A DNA stretch of 64,000 bases from UBA2988 sp965237965 (GTDB lineage Bacteria; Gemmatimonadota; Gemmatimonadetes; Longimicrobiales; Gaopeijiaceae): positions 558,001-622,000 of the forward strand of contig CBDEGT010000002.1 in NCBI GenBank assembly GCA_965237965.1. Direction: 5' to 3'. The notes below the pieces were generated by a model. That model had not been told where the DNA came from. It saw only the letters and a list, made by a program, of their open reading frames with translations, and made no database searches. Positions 18,226 through 26,405 of this stretch are shown one piece after another; the first letter of the stretch is position 1, and every line of letters starts with the position of its first letter. The translations under genes were made by a program, and so were the position numbers.

Positions 18226-19104
18226 GTGACGCGCGAGACCTTCACGCCCGACTGGCTGGCGTTGCGCGAGCCGGTGGACCACCGCTCCCGCTCCGAACTC
18301 GCGTTGGCGAGCCTGCGCGACTGGTGGCGGGCGGGCCGGGCGTCGCGGGTGGTCGATCTGGGCAGCGGCACCGGCTCCAATGTCCGCTATCTCGCGCCGA
18401 GGCTTGCCGGGGACGAGCGCCCGAGCGAGGACTCCGCGCCATTCTCGAGCCGCGCCGTCGGGCAGATGCGCGCACAGGCGTGGACGCTGGTCGATCACGA
18501 TCCATCTCTGATCGCACGCGCCAGGGCCGCGGGCCTGGCGCGTGTTCCAGGAGTGGCGCGTGTGGACCTCGTGTGCGGTGATCTCGCGCGCGAGGGCATC
18601 GAGGTCGTGGCCGGTACGGACCTGGTGACCGCGTCGGCGTTGCTCGACCTGGTCTCCCAGACCTGGCTGGACCGACTGGTCGAGGCGTGTCGATCGGCGC
18701 GCGCGGCGGCGTTCTTCGCGCTCACCTGGAACGGCGCCATCGAGTGGTCCCCGCATGGGGATCCGGACGACGAGCTGGTGGCCGATGCGGTGCGCGCGCA
18801 CCAGCGAGGGGATAAGGGAACGGGGCCCGCGCTGGGGCAGACCGCAGGGGCGGGCGCGGAGCGCGCGTTCATCCACGCGGGATATCGCACCCAACTCGCG
18901 CCGAGCCCATGGGTGCTCGGTCCGAATGAGCGTTCGTTGGTGATCGCGCTTATCGAGGGATGGGCGCGCGCTACGGAGGAGCTGCGTCCCACGCACGCCG
19001 CGCGCGCGCGGGCCTGGGCCGACCGCCGAGGGCAGATCGCTCGGTCTGACCGGTTCCGTGTGGTGGTCAGCCACTCGGACCTGCTCGCTCTGCCGCCGGA
19101 ATGA
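18226..19104 (+). CDS. Class I SAM-dependent methyltransferase-like protein
   Basis: A 292-residue protein with a Rossmann methyltransferase start: SRVVDLGSGTGSNVRYL (motif I, residues about 43-59), an acidic strand-2 residue in WTLVDHDPSLI, and the strand-4 region DLVTASALLDLVSQTWLDRL. GTG 18226 begins VTRETFTPDWLALREPVDH; there is no strong ribosome site, so the start is uncertain by a few codons. It ends in a 4-base ATGA overlap with the flippase-like gene, so the two are translationally coupled. It is a likely O-, N- or C-methylation step in the cluster; substrate unknown. Confidence 0.78.
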   Translation: MTRETFTPDWLALREPVDHRSRSELALASLRDWWRAGRASRVVDLGSGTGSNVRYLAPRLAGDERPSEDSAPFSSRAVGQMRAQAWTLVDHDPSLIARARAAGLARVPGVARVDLVCGDLAREGIEVVAGTDLVTASALLDLVSQTWLDRLVEACRSARAAAFFALTWNGAIEWSPHGDPDDELVADAVRAHQRGDKGTGPALGQTAGAGAERAFIHAGYRTQLAPSPWVLGPNERSLVIALIEGWARATEELRPTHAARARAWADRRGQIARSDRFRVVVSHSDLLALPPE

Positions 19105-20144
19105 ACGAAGCGCCCGCCACGCTTGGACGCGTCCTCGTCCTCGTGCGCCTCGCCGTCAGTGCGGGACTGCTGGCAGGCCTGTTCCGGCTGCTCGACGGCG
19201 ACGTCCTGGTGCGCCGGCTGCGCGACCTCGATCCCGTGTGGGTCATGATCGGCCTCGGGCTCTCACTTCCCCAGATGGCGCTGCTCGCGCTGCGCTGGCG
19301 GATTACCGCCGCCCGGCTCGGGCTCGCGCTGCCCTTCGGCGCCGCGCTTCGCGAGTACTATCTGGCCACCTTCCTCAACCAGCTGCTACCGGGAGGTGTG
19401 ATGGGTGACATTACGCGCGCCTGGCGGCACGGCCGAGCGGCCCCGGTCGCTGCGTCCGCCCCGGTGAGCGGCGTGATCCCCGACGCGTCGTCCGGCACGA
19501 TTCCCCGCACCGTGCTCGGTCCCGCTGCGCGCGCGGTGATCCTGGAGCGTGCGTCCGGGCAGGTGGTGATGGGCGTCGTGGCAGTGCTTGCGCTGGCGAG
19601 CCTGCCGCTCGCCGGTGCCGTTCGCGGATGGACCGCGCTTGCCGTCGTGGCTGCGGCCCTCGCGCTCGGAACGCGCCTACTCAGGCAGCGGCGCGACGCA
19701 CCGTCGGTCTGGCACGACGCCCACCGGGCGCTGCTCGCGCGGGACGTGATCGGGATCCAGCTCGGCACGTCGGCGCTCGTGGTCGCCTCCTATCTGGCGA
19801 TCTACGTGGCCGCGGCTCGCGCGGTCGGGTTGCCCACGCCCTTGGTTACGCTCGTGCCGCTGATTCCGCCTGTGTTGTTGAGCATGCTCATTCCGGTCAC
19901 GATCGCGGGCTGGGGTGTGCGCGAGGCGTCTGCGGCGGGGCTGTGGAGCGCGGTGGGCCTGACCGCGGAAGACGGCGTCGCGGCGTCCGCAGCGTACGGG
20001 CTGCTGGTGTTGGCGTCGACGCTGCCGGGCGCGCTCGTCCTGCTCAGCGCAGGTCGAGGTCGAAGAGGAGGTCCGCGCCAAGTCGGAAGTGACGGCAGCG
20101 AGGACGCAGCGCCTGCGCGAGGTTCGCCACCGGCGGGAGGGTGA
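19101..20144 (+). CDS. LPG synthase TM / UPF0104 (AglD-type) flippase-like membrane protein
   Basis: A 347-residue integral membrane protein with seven or eight helices. Typical signatures of the lysylphosphatidylglycerol-synthase transmembrane family are WRITAARLGL, YLATFLNQLLPGGVMGDITRAWRH and LIPVTIAGWGVREASAAGLW. Members flip or export lipid-linked molecules or, when fused to other domains, make lysyl-PG; this one has only the membrane domain. It starts in a 4-base overlap with the methyltransferase gene, and its last about 100 bases overlap the convergent RibD-like gene, which is unusual. Taken with the CDP-alcohol transferase nearby, it suggests a membrane-associated product. Confidence 0.82.
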   Translation: MNEAPATLGRVLVLVRLAVSAGLLAGLFRLLDGDVLVRRLRDLDPVWVMIGLGLSLPQMALLALRWRITAARLGLALPFGAALREYYLATFLNQLLPGGVMGDITRAWRHGRAAPVAASAPVSGVIPDASSGTIPRTVLGPAARAVILERASGQVVMGVVAVLALASLPLAGAVRGWTALAVVAAALALGTRLLRQRRDAPSVWHDAHRALLARDVIGIQLGTSALVVASYLAIYVAAARAVGLPTPLVTLVPLIPPVLLSMLIPVTIAGWGVREASAAGLWSAVGLTAEDGVAASAAYGLLVLASTLPGALVLLSAGRGRRGGPRQVGSDGSEDAAPARGSPPAGG

Positions 20145-20931
20145 GCGCCGGAGGCCCGGAGCCGATCAGGACGGGTGCGACGCAGATGTGCAGGCGATCG
20201 AGCGCACCGGCCTCGAGGAAGCGGGAGACCGTGACCCCCCCGCCCTCGACCAGGACACGCTTGAGCCCGCGCGCGTGCAGAACCTCCAGCACCGAGTCGG
20301 GCTGGAAGCCGTTCGGTCCTGCGGGCAGTTCGATCGCCTCCGTCGTGGCGACCCATTCAGGGTCCGCGGGTCCGCCCGCTCGACGCACCACCAGGGTGGG
20401 CGCAGCGCCGTCGGAGAACAAGTGCCGGTCCGGCGTAAGGCGGGAGTCCGGGTCGAGGACTACCCGGAACGGATTCTCTCCCTCGACCTCGCGAACGGTG
20501 AGGCGCGGGTTGTCGTGCGCGACGGTGCCGGCTCCCACCACCACGGCGTCCGCGAGCGCGCGCAGACGATGCAGCCGCAGGATGTCCTCCCGACCGGTGA
20601 CGTAGTGCGAATGTCCGGTCTCGGTGGCGATGCGTCCGTCCAGGCTCTGTCCGAGCTGACCGATCACCAACTCCGGCGCGAGCACGATGGGGATATAGAG
20701 GTCGAGGATCTCGCGGGCCGCCTCGGAGGGCGCAGCAGAGGCCTGCCAACGAGGATTCCCTCCACCGCTCCCGTCGCCATCGACGTCGTCGGGCGGCTCG
20801 ATCTCCAGCCACGTCCCGTCCTCGGGCCCGTTCGTGAGCTGCACCCGCTCACGCCTGTTGGTCCACCAAGTTCGCGCCGCCCGGACCAGCGCCCACGCCG
20901 TGCTCTCGTCCAGCTCGGGCTCCCCGCTCAG
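20044..20931 (-). CDS. Stand-alone RibD C-terminal (pyrimidine reductase) domain protein
   Basis: About 295 residues. The first 85 or so are an extension rich in Trp and acidic residues; then comes the dihydrofolate-reductase-fold RibD_C domain: GQLGQSLDGRIATETG, DAVVVGAGTVAHDNPRLTV, NPFRVVLDPDSRL, and KRVLVEGGGVTVSRFLEAGALD (NADPH site). The cytidine-deaminase-like N-domain of RibD is absent, as in archaeal ArfC and fungal Rib7, which reduce the ribosyl side chain before deamination. No ATG or GTG lies near the creatininase stop. A CTG at 20931 in a CTGA overlap is the best-placed start, with a later GTG as the alternative. It overlaps the convergent membrane-protein gene by 101 bases. Confidence 0.82.
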   Translation of the reverse strand: MSGEPELDESTAWALVRAARTWWTNRRERVQLTNGPEDGTWLEIEPPDDVDGDGSGGGNPRWQASAAPSEAAREILDLYIPIVLAPELVIGQLGQSLDGRIATETGHSHYVTGREDILRLHRLRALADAVVVGAGTVAHDNPRLTVREVEGENPFRVVLDPDSRLTPDRHLFSDGAAPTLVVRRAGGPADPEWVATTEAIELPAGPNGFQPDSVLEVLHARGLKRVLVEGGGVTVSRFLEAGALDRLHICVAPVLIGSGPPALTLPPVANLAQALRPRCRHFRLGADLLFDLDLR

Positions 20932-21728
20932 CGGAGCCGCTCCAGCGGAAACGCGCGCGCATCTCGGATCACGTCGGCGAGCACGCTGCCGTAGTGGGAA
21001 ACCAGGCGCTCTCCGAGCGGTGCGTCGGCGGCGCGTGCGTTCCCCACCGCTCCCGACGGGTGCAGGTCGGCCGCGAGCCAGGCGAAGGAGGCCGCGCCCT
21101 CGGGTCCGATCCGAGCCATCGTCCCCTCGAGGTCCTCGCCCAGTGAGCGTGCGTCGGGAGCCTCGCCGAGGCGCACGAGGTCCGGCCGGAGGTGGAGCAT
21201 CATCGCGGTCTCGACCGCCCCGGCGTGCAGCCCGTGGCGCCACTCGCCGTCCGTGAGGCTGACGTCGTCCGGACGAGGGAAGCGGAACCAGCTGGCCTTC
21301 ACCACCAGCATGTCGTGCGCGTCGCGAAGGCGGAGCGCCGCGTCGTCCATCGCATGGCGGTTGCCGCCGTGGCTGTTGCTGAGCACCAGCCGCCGGACGC
21401 CGACGGCGGCCATCCCGTCCCCGACCCCCTCGATCAGCGCGCCGAGCAGCTCGGGCTCCACGGACAGCGTGCCCGCGAAGCGCGCGTGCTCCCGGCTGCA
21501 CCCCACCGCCTGGGGGGGAAGCACCAGGGCGGGGAAGTCGGGACGCAGGCGGCGGAAGGCTTCCGCGATCAGGCCGAGCCCGATGTCGAGGTCGGTCGAA
21601 AGTGGCAGATGCGGTCCGTGCTGCTCGATCGCTGCGAGCGGAAGGACTGCGACCGGGTCGGCGGCGGTGAGCGCGTCGGCCTCGATTGTGGTCAGCGACT
21701 GCCACCAGCGGATGACCGGCTCAGCCAT
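20928..21728 (-). CDS. Creatininase-family amidohydrolase
   Basis: A 266-residue creatininase-fold metal hydrolase. The metal-binding set is complete: PLAAIEQHGPHLPLSTDLDIG (Glu, His, Asp), LSNSHGGNRHAM (His), and HGLHAGAVETAMML (Glu). The family includes creatinine hydrolase, mycofactocin MftE and archaeal ArfB, which removes the formyl group from the GTP-derived pyrimidine FAPy. Beside a GTP cyclohydrolase II-like gene and a RibD_C gene, an ArfB-like role is the most economical guess. The start is ATG 21728 or the adjacent ATG 21731; both overlap the stop of the FkbM gene, indicating coupling. Confidence 0.87.
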   Translation of the reverse strand: MAEPVIRWWQSLTTIEADALTAADPVAVLPLAAIEQHGPHLPLSTDLDIGLGLIAEAFRRLRPDFPALVLPPQAVGCSREHARFAGTLSVEPELLGALIEGVGDGMAAVGVRRLVLSNSHGGNRHAMDDAALRLRDAHDMLVVKASWFRFPRPDDVSLTDGEWRHGLHAGAVETAMMLHLRPDLVRLGEAPDARSLGEDLEGTMARIGPEGAASFAWLAADLHPSGAVGNARAADAPLGERLVSHYGSVLADVIRDARAFPLERLR

Positions 21729-22611
21729 CATGTTCAACCATCTCGCGGCCTGCGGTGCGCTGGGGCGCCCGGCCCGCTTCGACGTGCGCCAGGCCATCGA
21801 CCGTCGCGAGCTGCGCGTATACGTCCCCCGAAGAGGCGCCGCCCGCGCCGCCCTCGAGCCAGCCGATCATTTCGTCAGGCGTCATCCACCGGTCGCGCAC
21901 GAAACGCCGGGTCTCTCCGGGGATCGCGTTGAATCGATAGCTCCCGAGGGCCTCGATCCGGCGCACGCACGATGCCGCCACGTCGAGCGCGCCGGCGACG
22001 AACTCCACCGAGAGCGCCGGCACCGGTTGCGTGAGCCCGGCCAGCACCTCTGCTTCGAAGCCCTCCACGTCGATCTTGCAGAAGCGCGGGACGCCATACG
22101 TGGCGATCAGGGCGTCCAGTGTCGTGACCGCCACCTCGACCGTCTCCTCCCAGCGCACGTTGCGAAAGCCCGCGTTGGCTTCGGGAAGTGAGCTGTGCCA
22201 CCGCTCGGAGAGCGAGGAGACCGTCGGATTCCGGTGGCTCAGGCTGAGTCGGGCCGTGCCCTGCACACGGCCGACGGCTTCTCCCCGGACGATCACGCCC
22301 GGCCTCCCGCCGACCAGTAGCGCGAGCCAACGGCGGACATGCGGCTGAGGCTCGAGCGCGACCACGCGAGCGCCGAGCGCGCTGAACGCGGCCGATCGGT
22401 CACCCAGGTGGGCGCCGACGTCGAACACCAGATCACCTCGTCCGACCAGCGCGCGGTAAAGCCGCCGCAGCCCCCGCTGTCGCCCGGGCCGCCAGTAGAT
22501 CAAGAGCGACCGCAGGAGCCCGAGCCACCGCTCAACGCGGTGGAGAGGGATCAACGCCCGTGCCCGTGCGCCCCGACCCAGGCTGGTCGGGTGCGGTCGG
22601 GCCGCCACCAA
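21721..22611 (-). CDS. FkbM-family methyltransferase
   Basis: A 296-residue FkbM-type SAM methyltransferase (O-methyltransferases of glycans, macrolides and other small molecules). Motifs: DLVFDVGAHLGDRSAAFSALG (motif I), VVALEPQPHVRRWL (strand 2), and the family hallmark PRFCKIDVEGFEAEVLAGL with FVAG after it. The start is uncertain: the GTG at 22611 gives an 80-base overlap with cytochrome b561, while a TTG at 22554 would give 23. Its stop overlaps the creatininase start, so it is read with the creatininase and RibD genes. Confidence 0.85.
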   Translation of the reverse strand: MVAARPHPTSLGRGARARALIPLHRVERWLGLLRSLLIYWRPGRQRGLRRLYRALVGRGDLVFDVGAHLGDRSAAFSALGARVVALEPQPHVRRWLALLVGGRPGVIVRGEAVGRVQGTARLSLSHRNPTVSSLSERWHSSLPEANAGFRNVRWEETVEVAVTTLDALIATYGVPRFCKIDVEGFEAEVLAGLTQPVPALSVEFVAGALDVAASCVRRIEALGSYRFNAIPGETRRFVRDRWMTPDEMIGWLEGGAGGASSGDVYAQLATVDGLAHVEAGRAPQRTAGREMVEHDG

Positions 22612-23185
22612 GGGGGGGCCACATTCGGCCGAGGATTCCGTCTTTCAGCACCCAGTGATGGCGGAGCACCTCGGCCACGTGAATGGCCACGACCCCTACC
22701 AGCAAGATGACCGTGAAGCGATGCACGAAGGAGGACACGACGGCGATGCCTTCCATCCTGGGGATGAGCGGCGGTACACCCAGCGCGTCCAGCAGCTCAA
22801 TGGGGAACCCCAGGCCGATCACGTGCACGTACCCGGTCACCACGGCCACGACCATCAGGACGTACATGAAGGCGTGCGTCCCCCCGGCGATGCGACGCTC
22901 CAACTCGGGGATGGTGTCGGGCAGGGGCGGCGCGGGGTGCGTGATCCGCCACAGCAGCCGGGCGAAGACGACCACGAGTAGAACGGCTCCGAGTCCCTTG
23001 TGGAAGACGTAGATCGCGTCGACGGTGGCTTGCTCGACCCCGGGCAGGACAGGGAAATCCCCGATCATGGCCGGCACCACCATGGCGATCCCGGCGGGGA
23101 CCTGCGCCAGGAAGAGGAGCACGAACAGCCAGTGGAAGAACCGCGCGCCCCCATCGTAGCGGGCGCCGATGCGTATGGTCGTCAC
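22532..23185 (-). CDS. Cytochrome b561-family di-heme membrane protein
   Basis: A 217-residue four-helix b-type cytochrome. Candidate heme-ligating histidines lie in each helix: RFFHWLFVLLFL (helix 1), YVFHKGLGAVLL (helix 2), GGTHAFMYVLMV (helix 3) and SSFVHRFTVILL / AIHVAEVLRHHW (helix 4), the normal b561 pattern. It would pass electrons across the membrane, for example from quinol to a periplasmic or pathway redox partner. A GTG start gives MTTIRIGARYDGGARFFHW. It is upstream of, and overlaps, the FkbM gene, so it may belong to the same minus-strand operon. Confidence 0.87.
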   Translation of the reverse strand: MTTIRIGARYDGGARFFHWLFVLLFLAQVPAGIAMVVPAMIGDFPVLPGVEQATVDAIYVFHKGLGAVLLVVVFARLLWRITHPAPPLPDTIPELERRIAGGTHAFMYVLMVVAVVTGYVHVIGLGFPIELLDALGVPPLIPRMEGIAVVSSFVHRFTVILLVGVVAIHVAEVLRHHWVLKDGILGRMWPPLGGGPTAPDQPGSGRTGTGVDPSPPR

Positions 23186-23495
23186 GATCCCTCCTCGACG
23201 ACGGGCGATGGAGCGGCGGAGCTCCCGATGTCCGCGACCGGGTGTGGTGGAGTCGCGAGCTCGCCCGCGATCGGCGCACCGTAGACGCCCCAGGTGATTG
23301 GCACGATCGGGTGCTCCCGATGGCGAGAGATCGTTCCCACGGGTACGGCTCGAGGAAGGGGATGTGCTTCATCTCCCCGGCCGGCCGTGACGGTAGGACG
23401 GAGGATACGGGGGGGCAAGGAACCTCGAGCTCGTCGGAACGGGCGAGAGAGCGAGAAACGGGGATCCTTCCGTCAGGGGCTCCAGGAGCCCGCGG
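23186..23495. other. 310-base gap without a supported gene
   Basis: This lies between the cytochrome b561 start and the stop of the sulfatase-fold gene. A short dyad GGGCTCC-A-GGAGCCC (23477-23491) just past the sulfatase-fold stop may help end that transcript. Minus-strand frames give a 78-residue ORF ending in a 4-base overlap with cytochrome b561, but it has no recognisable motif or good ribosome site, so it is not called. Confidence 0.4.
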
Positions 23496-25190
23496 TCAAC
23501 AGCCGTGCGCGGCCCTGCACCGCGCATCGTCTGCCTCCGGCGGATTGCTGAAGGCATGTACGAACCAGCCGCGGAACTCGTCCATGCGATGCACGGGCTG
23601 GGCAGTATCGGGGACGGCGCCCACCAGGAAGCCCCAGGCCAGGAACGGCTCGAGCAGCGCGGGATCACCGGCGATCACGTGCACGGGGACGTCGGCGCTG
23701 GCCGCCCCGGTGACCCACGGTGCCGCTTGGTGGTCGCCCATCACGACCAGAAGTGTCTCGTCATCGACGTAGCGCTCGGCGAAGCCGGTCATGGCCTGGA
23801 GGGAGTAGTCCATCGACTGAGCGTACTGGCGACGCAGCTGGTCGGTGTCGATCCAGAGCTCCTCGGGCGGGTGCCCCTCCTGCTTGAACGGCGCGAACTG
23901 AGAACCGTCGCCAACCTCATTCCAGTCGATCATGGGCAGGATCGGCGTCCATGGTGCGTGGCTACTGACCAGAGCCGCCTCGACGAAGTGCGGGCGATCG
24001 TCGTCGCTCGGGCGAACCGTGCGCTGGAGATACGACCAGGTGAACTGGTCCGGCATCGTTACCCAGTAGAGCGGAGGACCGGCATAGGGGATGTTGGCGG
24101 CGGTGTGCACCTCGTCGTAGCGCAGCCTTTCCCCATCGGGCCAACGCATCGTGATCGCGGGCATGAGCGCGGCGGTCCGATAACCCGCACGCCGGAAGTC
24201 GTCCACCAAGGTCTCGCGGTCGCTCGCCAGCAGCAGCTCGTAGCGCAGCTGGTTCGAAAGCCAGAGTCCGCTGATCACCGTTCCGTGCGCGTACCATGAT
24301 TGGCCGCCCGTGGTGGGCGACGTGAGCCGGCCGGTCGCGAGGTGGAGCCCCGCGCCCGCCAGGCGCTCGGCCGATCCATCCAGCCGGGGACGGATCACTG
24401 CGGCGAACTCGGGGTCGTCGAGCGCGGCCATCCCGTAGGACTCGATGAAGGTGATCAGAACGTCTCGGTTTTGGAGCTGGGAAAGGAGGCCGGGTAGAGC
24501 GGCATAACTATGGGGGCTGGTGAGCTCGGCCCCGAACCGCTCGCGCTCCTCCCAGGTGGCGCGCAGGAGGGCGCCTTGCGCCCGTGCCAGCCGCGCGGCG
24601 GGGGCTGAGAACAGGCTTCCCACCACAGGGCTCGCCCCGGCCGCGACCCCGAGCGCGAACAGGGCTACCAGGGCGATCCCTGCGAGCCTGCGCTCCGACC
24701 GTCCCGCACCGTCGCCGGCGGGGGTGAGAAGACGGGCCAGCCCGAAGCTCGCCGCCCAAGTGGACAGGATGAGGGCCATCGCCGCGAGGAGCGTGATCGT
24801 GAAGCCCATGTTTCCGACTGAAAGGTTGTATACGGCGCTCGCCAGATAGAGGTCGAGGAAGAGATTGAGCGGACGGGCGAGGCTGACCTGGAACACCACG
24901 TCGACGACGCCGATCGCCGTGATCAGGACGACGGCGACGGCCACAGCCCACGCCAGACCGACGCTCCAGCGTCGCCGAGGCAGCAGGGACAGCCCTCCCG
25001 CGGCCAGCGTGGCCTCGAGGGCGATCCAACCGGCTGTGCCAACGGCCCCATCGTCCGTGACGGCCGCGCTGAGCCACGCGGGAGCCATCAGCAGACCATT
25101 GACAAGCACCCAGGCAACCGTCAGCCTCAACACCCTCGGGGCCCCTCGTTCGCCAGATGGCTTCATTGGCGGGCACCCGCTCGACCGCAT
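23496..25190 (-). CDS. Membrane-anchored sulfatase / alkaline-phosphatase-fold protein
   Basis: About 564 residues. The N-terminal third has about five transmembrane helices (for example VAWVLVNGLLMAPAWL, AVAVAVVLITAIGVVDVVF, TITLLAAMALILSTWAASFGL). The C-terminal part is a periplasmic domain of the sulfatase superfamily: DVLITFIESYGMAAL, TGGQSWYAHGTVISGLW, SSHAPWTPILP and LLVVMGDHQAAPWV. The layout resembles LTA-synthase or phosphoglycerol/phosphoethanolamine transferases. The nucleophile position is followed by a Ser-rich TSPTTGGQSW segment, and the catalytic residue cannot be fixed by eye. ATG 25190 (GGGAG upstream) is preferred over 25166. It diverges from the GTP cyclohydrolase-like gene. 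Confidence 0.75.
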   Translation of the reverse strand: MRSSGCPPMKPSGERGAPRVLRLTVAWVLVNGLLMAPAWLSAAVTDDGAVGTAGWIALEATLAAGGLSLLPRRRWSVGLAWAVAVAVVLITAIGVVDVVFQVSLARPLNLFLDLYLASAVYNLSVGNMGFTITLLAAMALILSTWAASFGLARLLTPAGDGAGRSERRLAGIALVALFALGVAAGASPVVGSLFSAPAARLARAQGALLRATWEERERFGAELTSPHSYAALPGLLSQLQNRDVLITFIESYGMAALDDPEFAAVIRPRLDGSAERLAGAGLHLATGRLTSPTTGGQSWYAHGTVISGLWLSNQLRYELLLASDRETLVDDFRRAGYRTAALMPAITMRWPDGERLRYDEVHTAANIPYAGPPLYWVTMPDQFTWSYLQRTVRPSDDDRPHFVEAALVSSHAPWTPILPMIDWNEVGDGSQFAPFKQEGHPPEELWIDTDQLRRQYAQSMDYSLQAMTGFAERYVDDETLLVVMGDHQAAPWVTGAASADVPVHVIAGDPALLEPFLAWGFLVGAVPDTAQPVHRMDEFRGWFVHAFSNPPEADDARCRAAHGC

Positions 25191-25291
25191 CAGGACTCCC
25201 GTCCCGAGCGCTCCGCGCACGACAGCGCGGCACCCCGTTTCGGGGCCACCCAGCGAGTGTCGCTCCGGCGCGAACGATACCATCTGACCTA

Positions 25292-26401
25292 ATGGCGCAC
25301 AAAGCGGAACGCGGACTGTTCGAGCTTCGACAGGGACGGGCTGTCTACGTCACTGACCCGGGCAGCTCCGCCTTGGTGACGGCGGTCGAAGGGGTCACCG
25401 GGGAGCGGCTCGAGCAGCTCCGTGAGCTCGACTCCGGCCTGCGCGTGGTGGTCACGCACCATCGCGGGCACGCGATGGGACTGGCGAACGGGGGGCCGCC
25501 CCGGCACCTGAGCATCGGCCTGGATCGGGACGCTACTCCAGCAGCCATTCACCGCATCGCGACCGCCGCCCGGCCTTTGGGCCAGCTCGAGGTCCGGCCC
25601 GCTACCACGACGGAGTCCGCGGGCCTCACCCTCGCTCGGGTCGGCCAGCTGATCCCGGCTGTCGTAGCGGTCGTGCCTGATCCGATGCGCGTGTCGCGCC
25701 TGCTCGAGTGGCTCGGCGACGGGGTTGTGCTCGACGTCAGCGGCGTTGAGATCGAGAGCGTCGTCGCCAAGGCTGGCATCGAGGTGACCCACGTTGCCGA
25801 GGCGCCCGTCCCGTTGGGGGACGCGGAGGCGGCTCGCTTCGTGTTCTTCCGAGAGCGCAACGGGTTCGTTCAGCACGTCGCGATCCTGATCGGCGCGCGC
25901 GAGCAGTGGCCGGACCCGGTCCCGGTTCGCCTTCACTCGGCCTGCCTCACGGGCGACGTCTTCGGCAGCCTCCGCTGCGACTGTGGCGAGCAGCTACAGG
26001 GGTCCCTGCGCCACTTCACCGCGCAGGGCGGCGGCCTGCTCGTCTACCTGGCGCAGGAGGGGCGCGGCATCGGACTCGGCAACAAGCTCCGAGCTTATGC
26101 GCTCCAGCAGGAAGGACTGGACACGATCGATGCGGACGGCACTCTGGGGTTCGGCGCGGACGAGCGCCGCTACGACGCGGCCGTCGAGATCCTGAAGTAC
26201 CTCGGGGTCGAGCGTGTGCAGCTCCTCACCAACAATCCCGAAAAGGTGCGCGCGGTCGAGGAGGCCGGAATCCGCGTGGTGGACCGGAAGCCGATTCACG
26301 GTCGGCTCACCCGTCACAACCTTCCCTACGTCCATGCCAAGGTGCACCGCTCAGGGCACTGGTTGATGGATATGATCAGTCAGGGCATCGCGGGCGACTA
26401 G
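25292..26401 (+). CDS. GTP cyclohydrolase II-like protein with degenerate N-terminal domain
   Basis: A 369-residue protein. Residues about 190-365 are a complete GTP cyclohydrolase II domain: zinc cysteines in HSACLTGDVFGSLRCDCG, the YLAQEGRGIGLGNKLRAYALQ loop, catalytic Asp/Arg in GFGADERRY, and LLTNNPEKV. GCH II opens the GTP ring, releasing formate and pyrophosphate. The Tyr in LRAYALQ (E. coli Tyr105) is kept. The first about 185 residues may be a decayed DHBP-synthase (RibB) domain: the acidic DDEDRENEGD loop is replaced by DPGSSALVTAVEG, so RibB activity is not expected. It is a member of the pterin-like cluster; ordinary riboflavin supply is the alternative role. Confidence 0.86.
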   Translation: MAHKAERGLFELRQGRAVYVTDPGSSALVTAVEGVTGERLEQLRELDSGLRVVVTHHRGHAMGLANGGPPRHLSIGLDRDATPAAIHRIATAARPLGQLEVRPATTTESAGLTLARVGQLIPAVVAVVPDPMRVSRLLEWLGDGVVLDVSGVEIESVVAKAGIEVTHVAEAPVPLGDAEAARFVFFRERNGFVQHVAILIGAREQWPDPVPVRLHSACLTGDVFGSLRCDCGEQLQGSLRHFTAQGGGLLVYLAQEGRGIGLGNKLRAYALQQEGLDTIDADGTLGFGADERRYDAAVEILKYLGVERVQLLTNNPEKVRAVEEAGIRVVDRKPIHGRLTRHNLPYVHAKVHRSGHWLMDMISQGIAGD

Positions 26402-26405
26402 AGGC

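Noticed and set aside
23182..23418. 78-residue minus-strand ORF ending in a 4-base overlap with cytochrome b561
   Set aside because: No recognised motif and weak start; the overlap alone is not enough.
25292..25850. Functional RibB (DHBP synthase) domain in the GCH II-like protein
   Set aside because: The acidic catalytic loop is absent.
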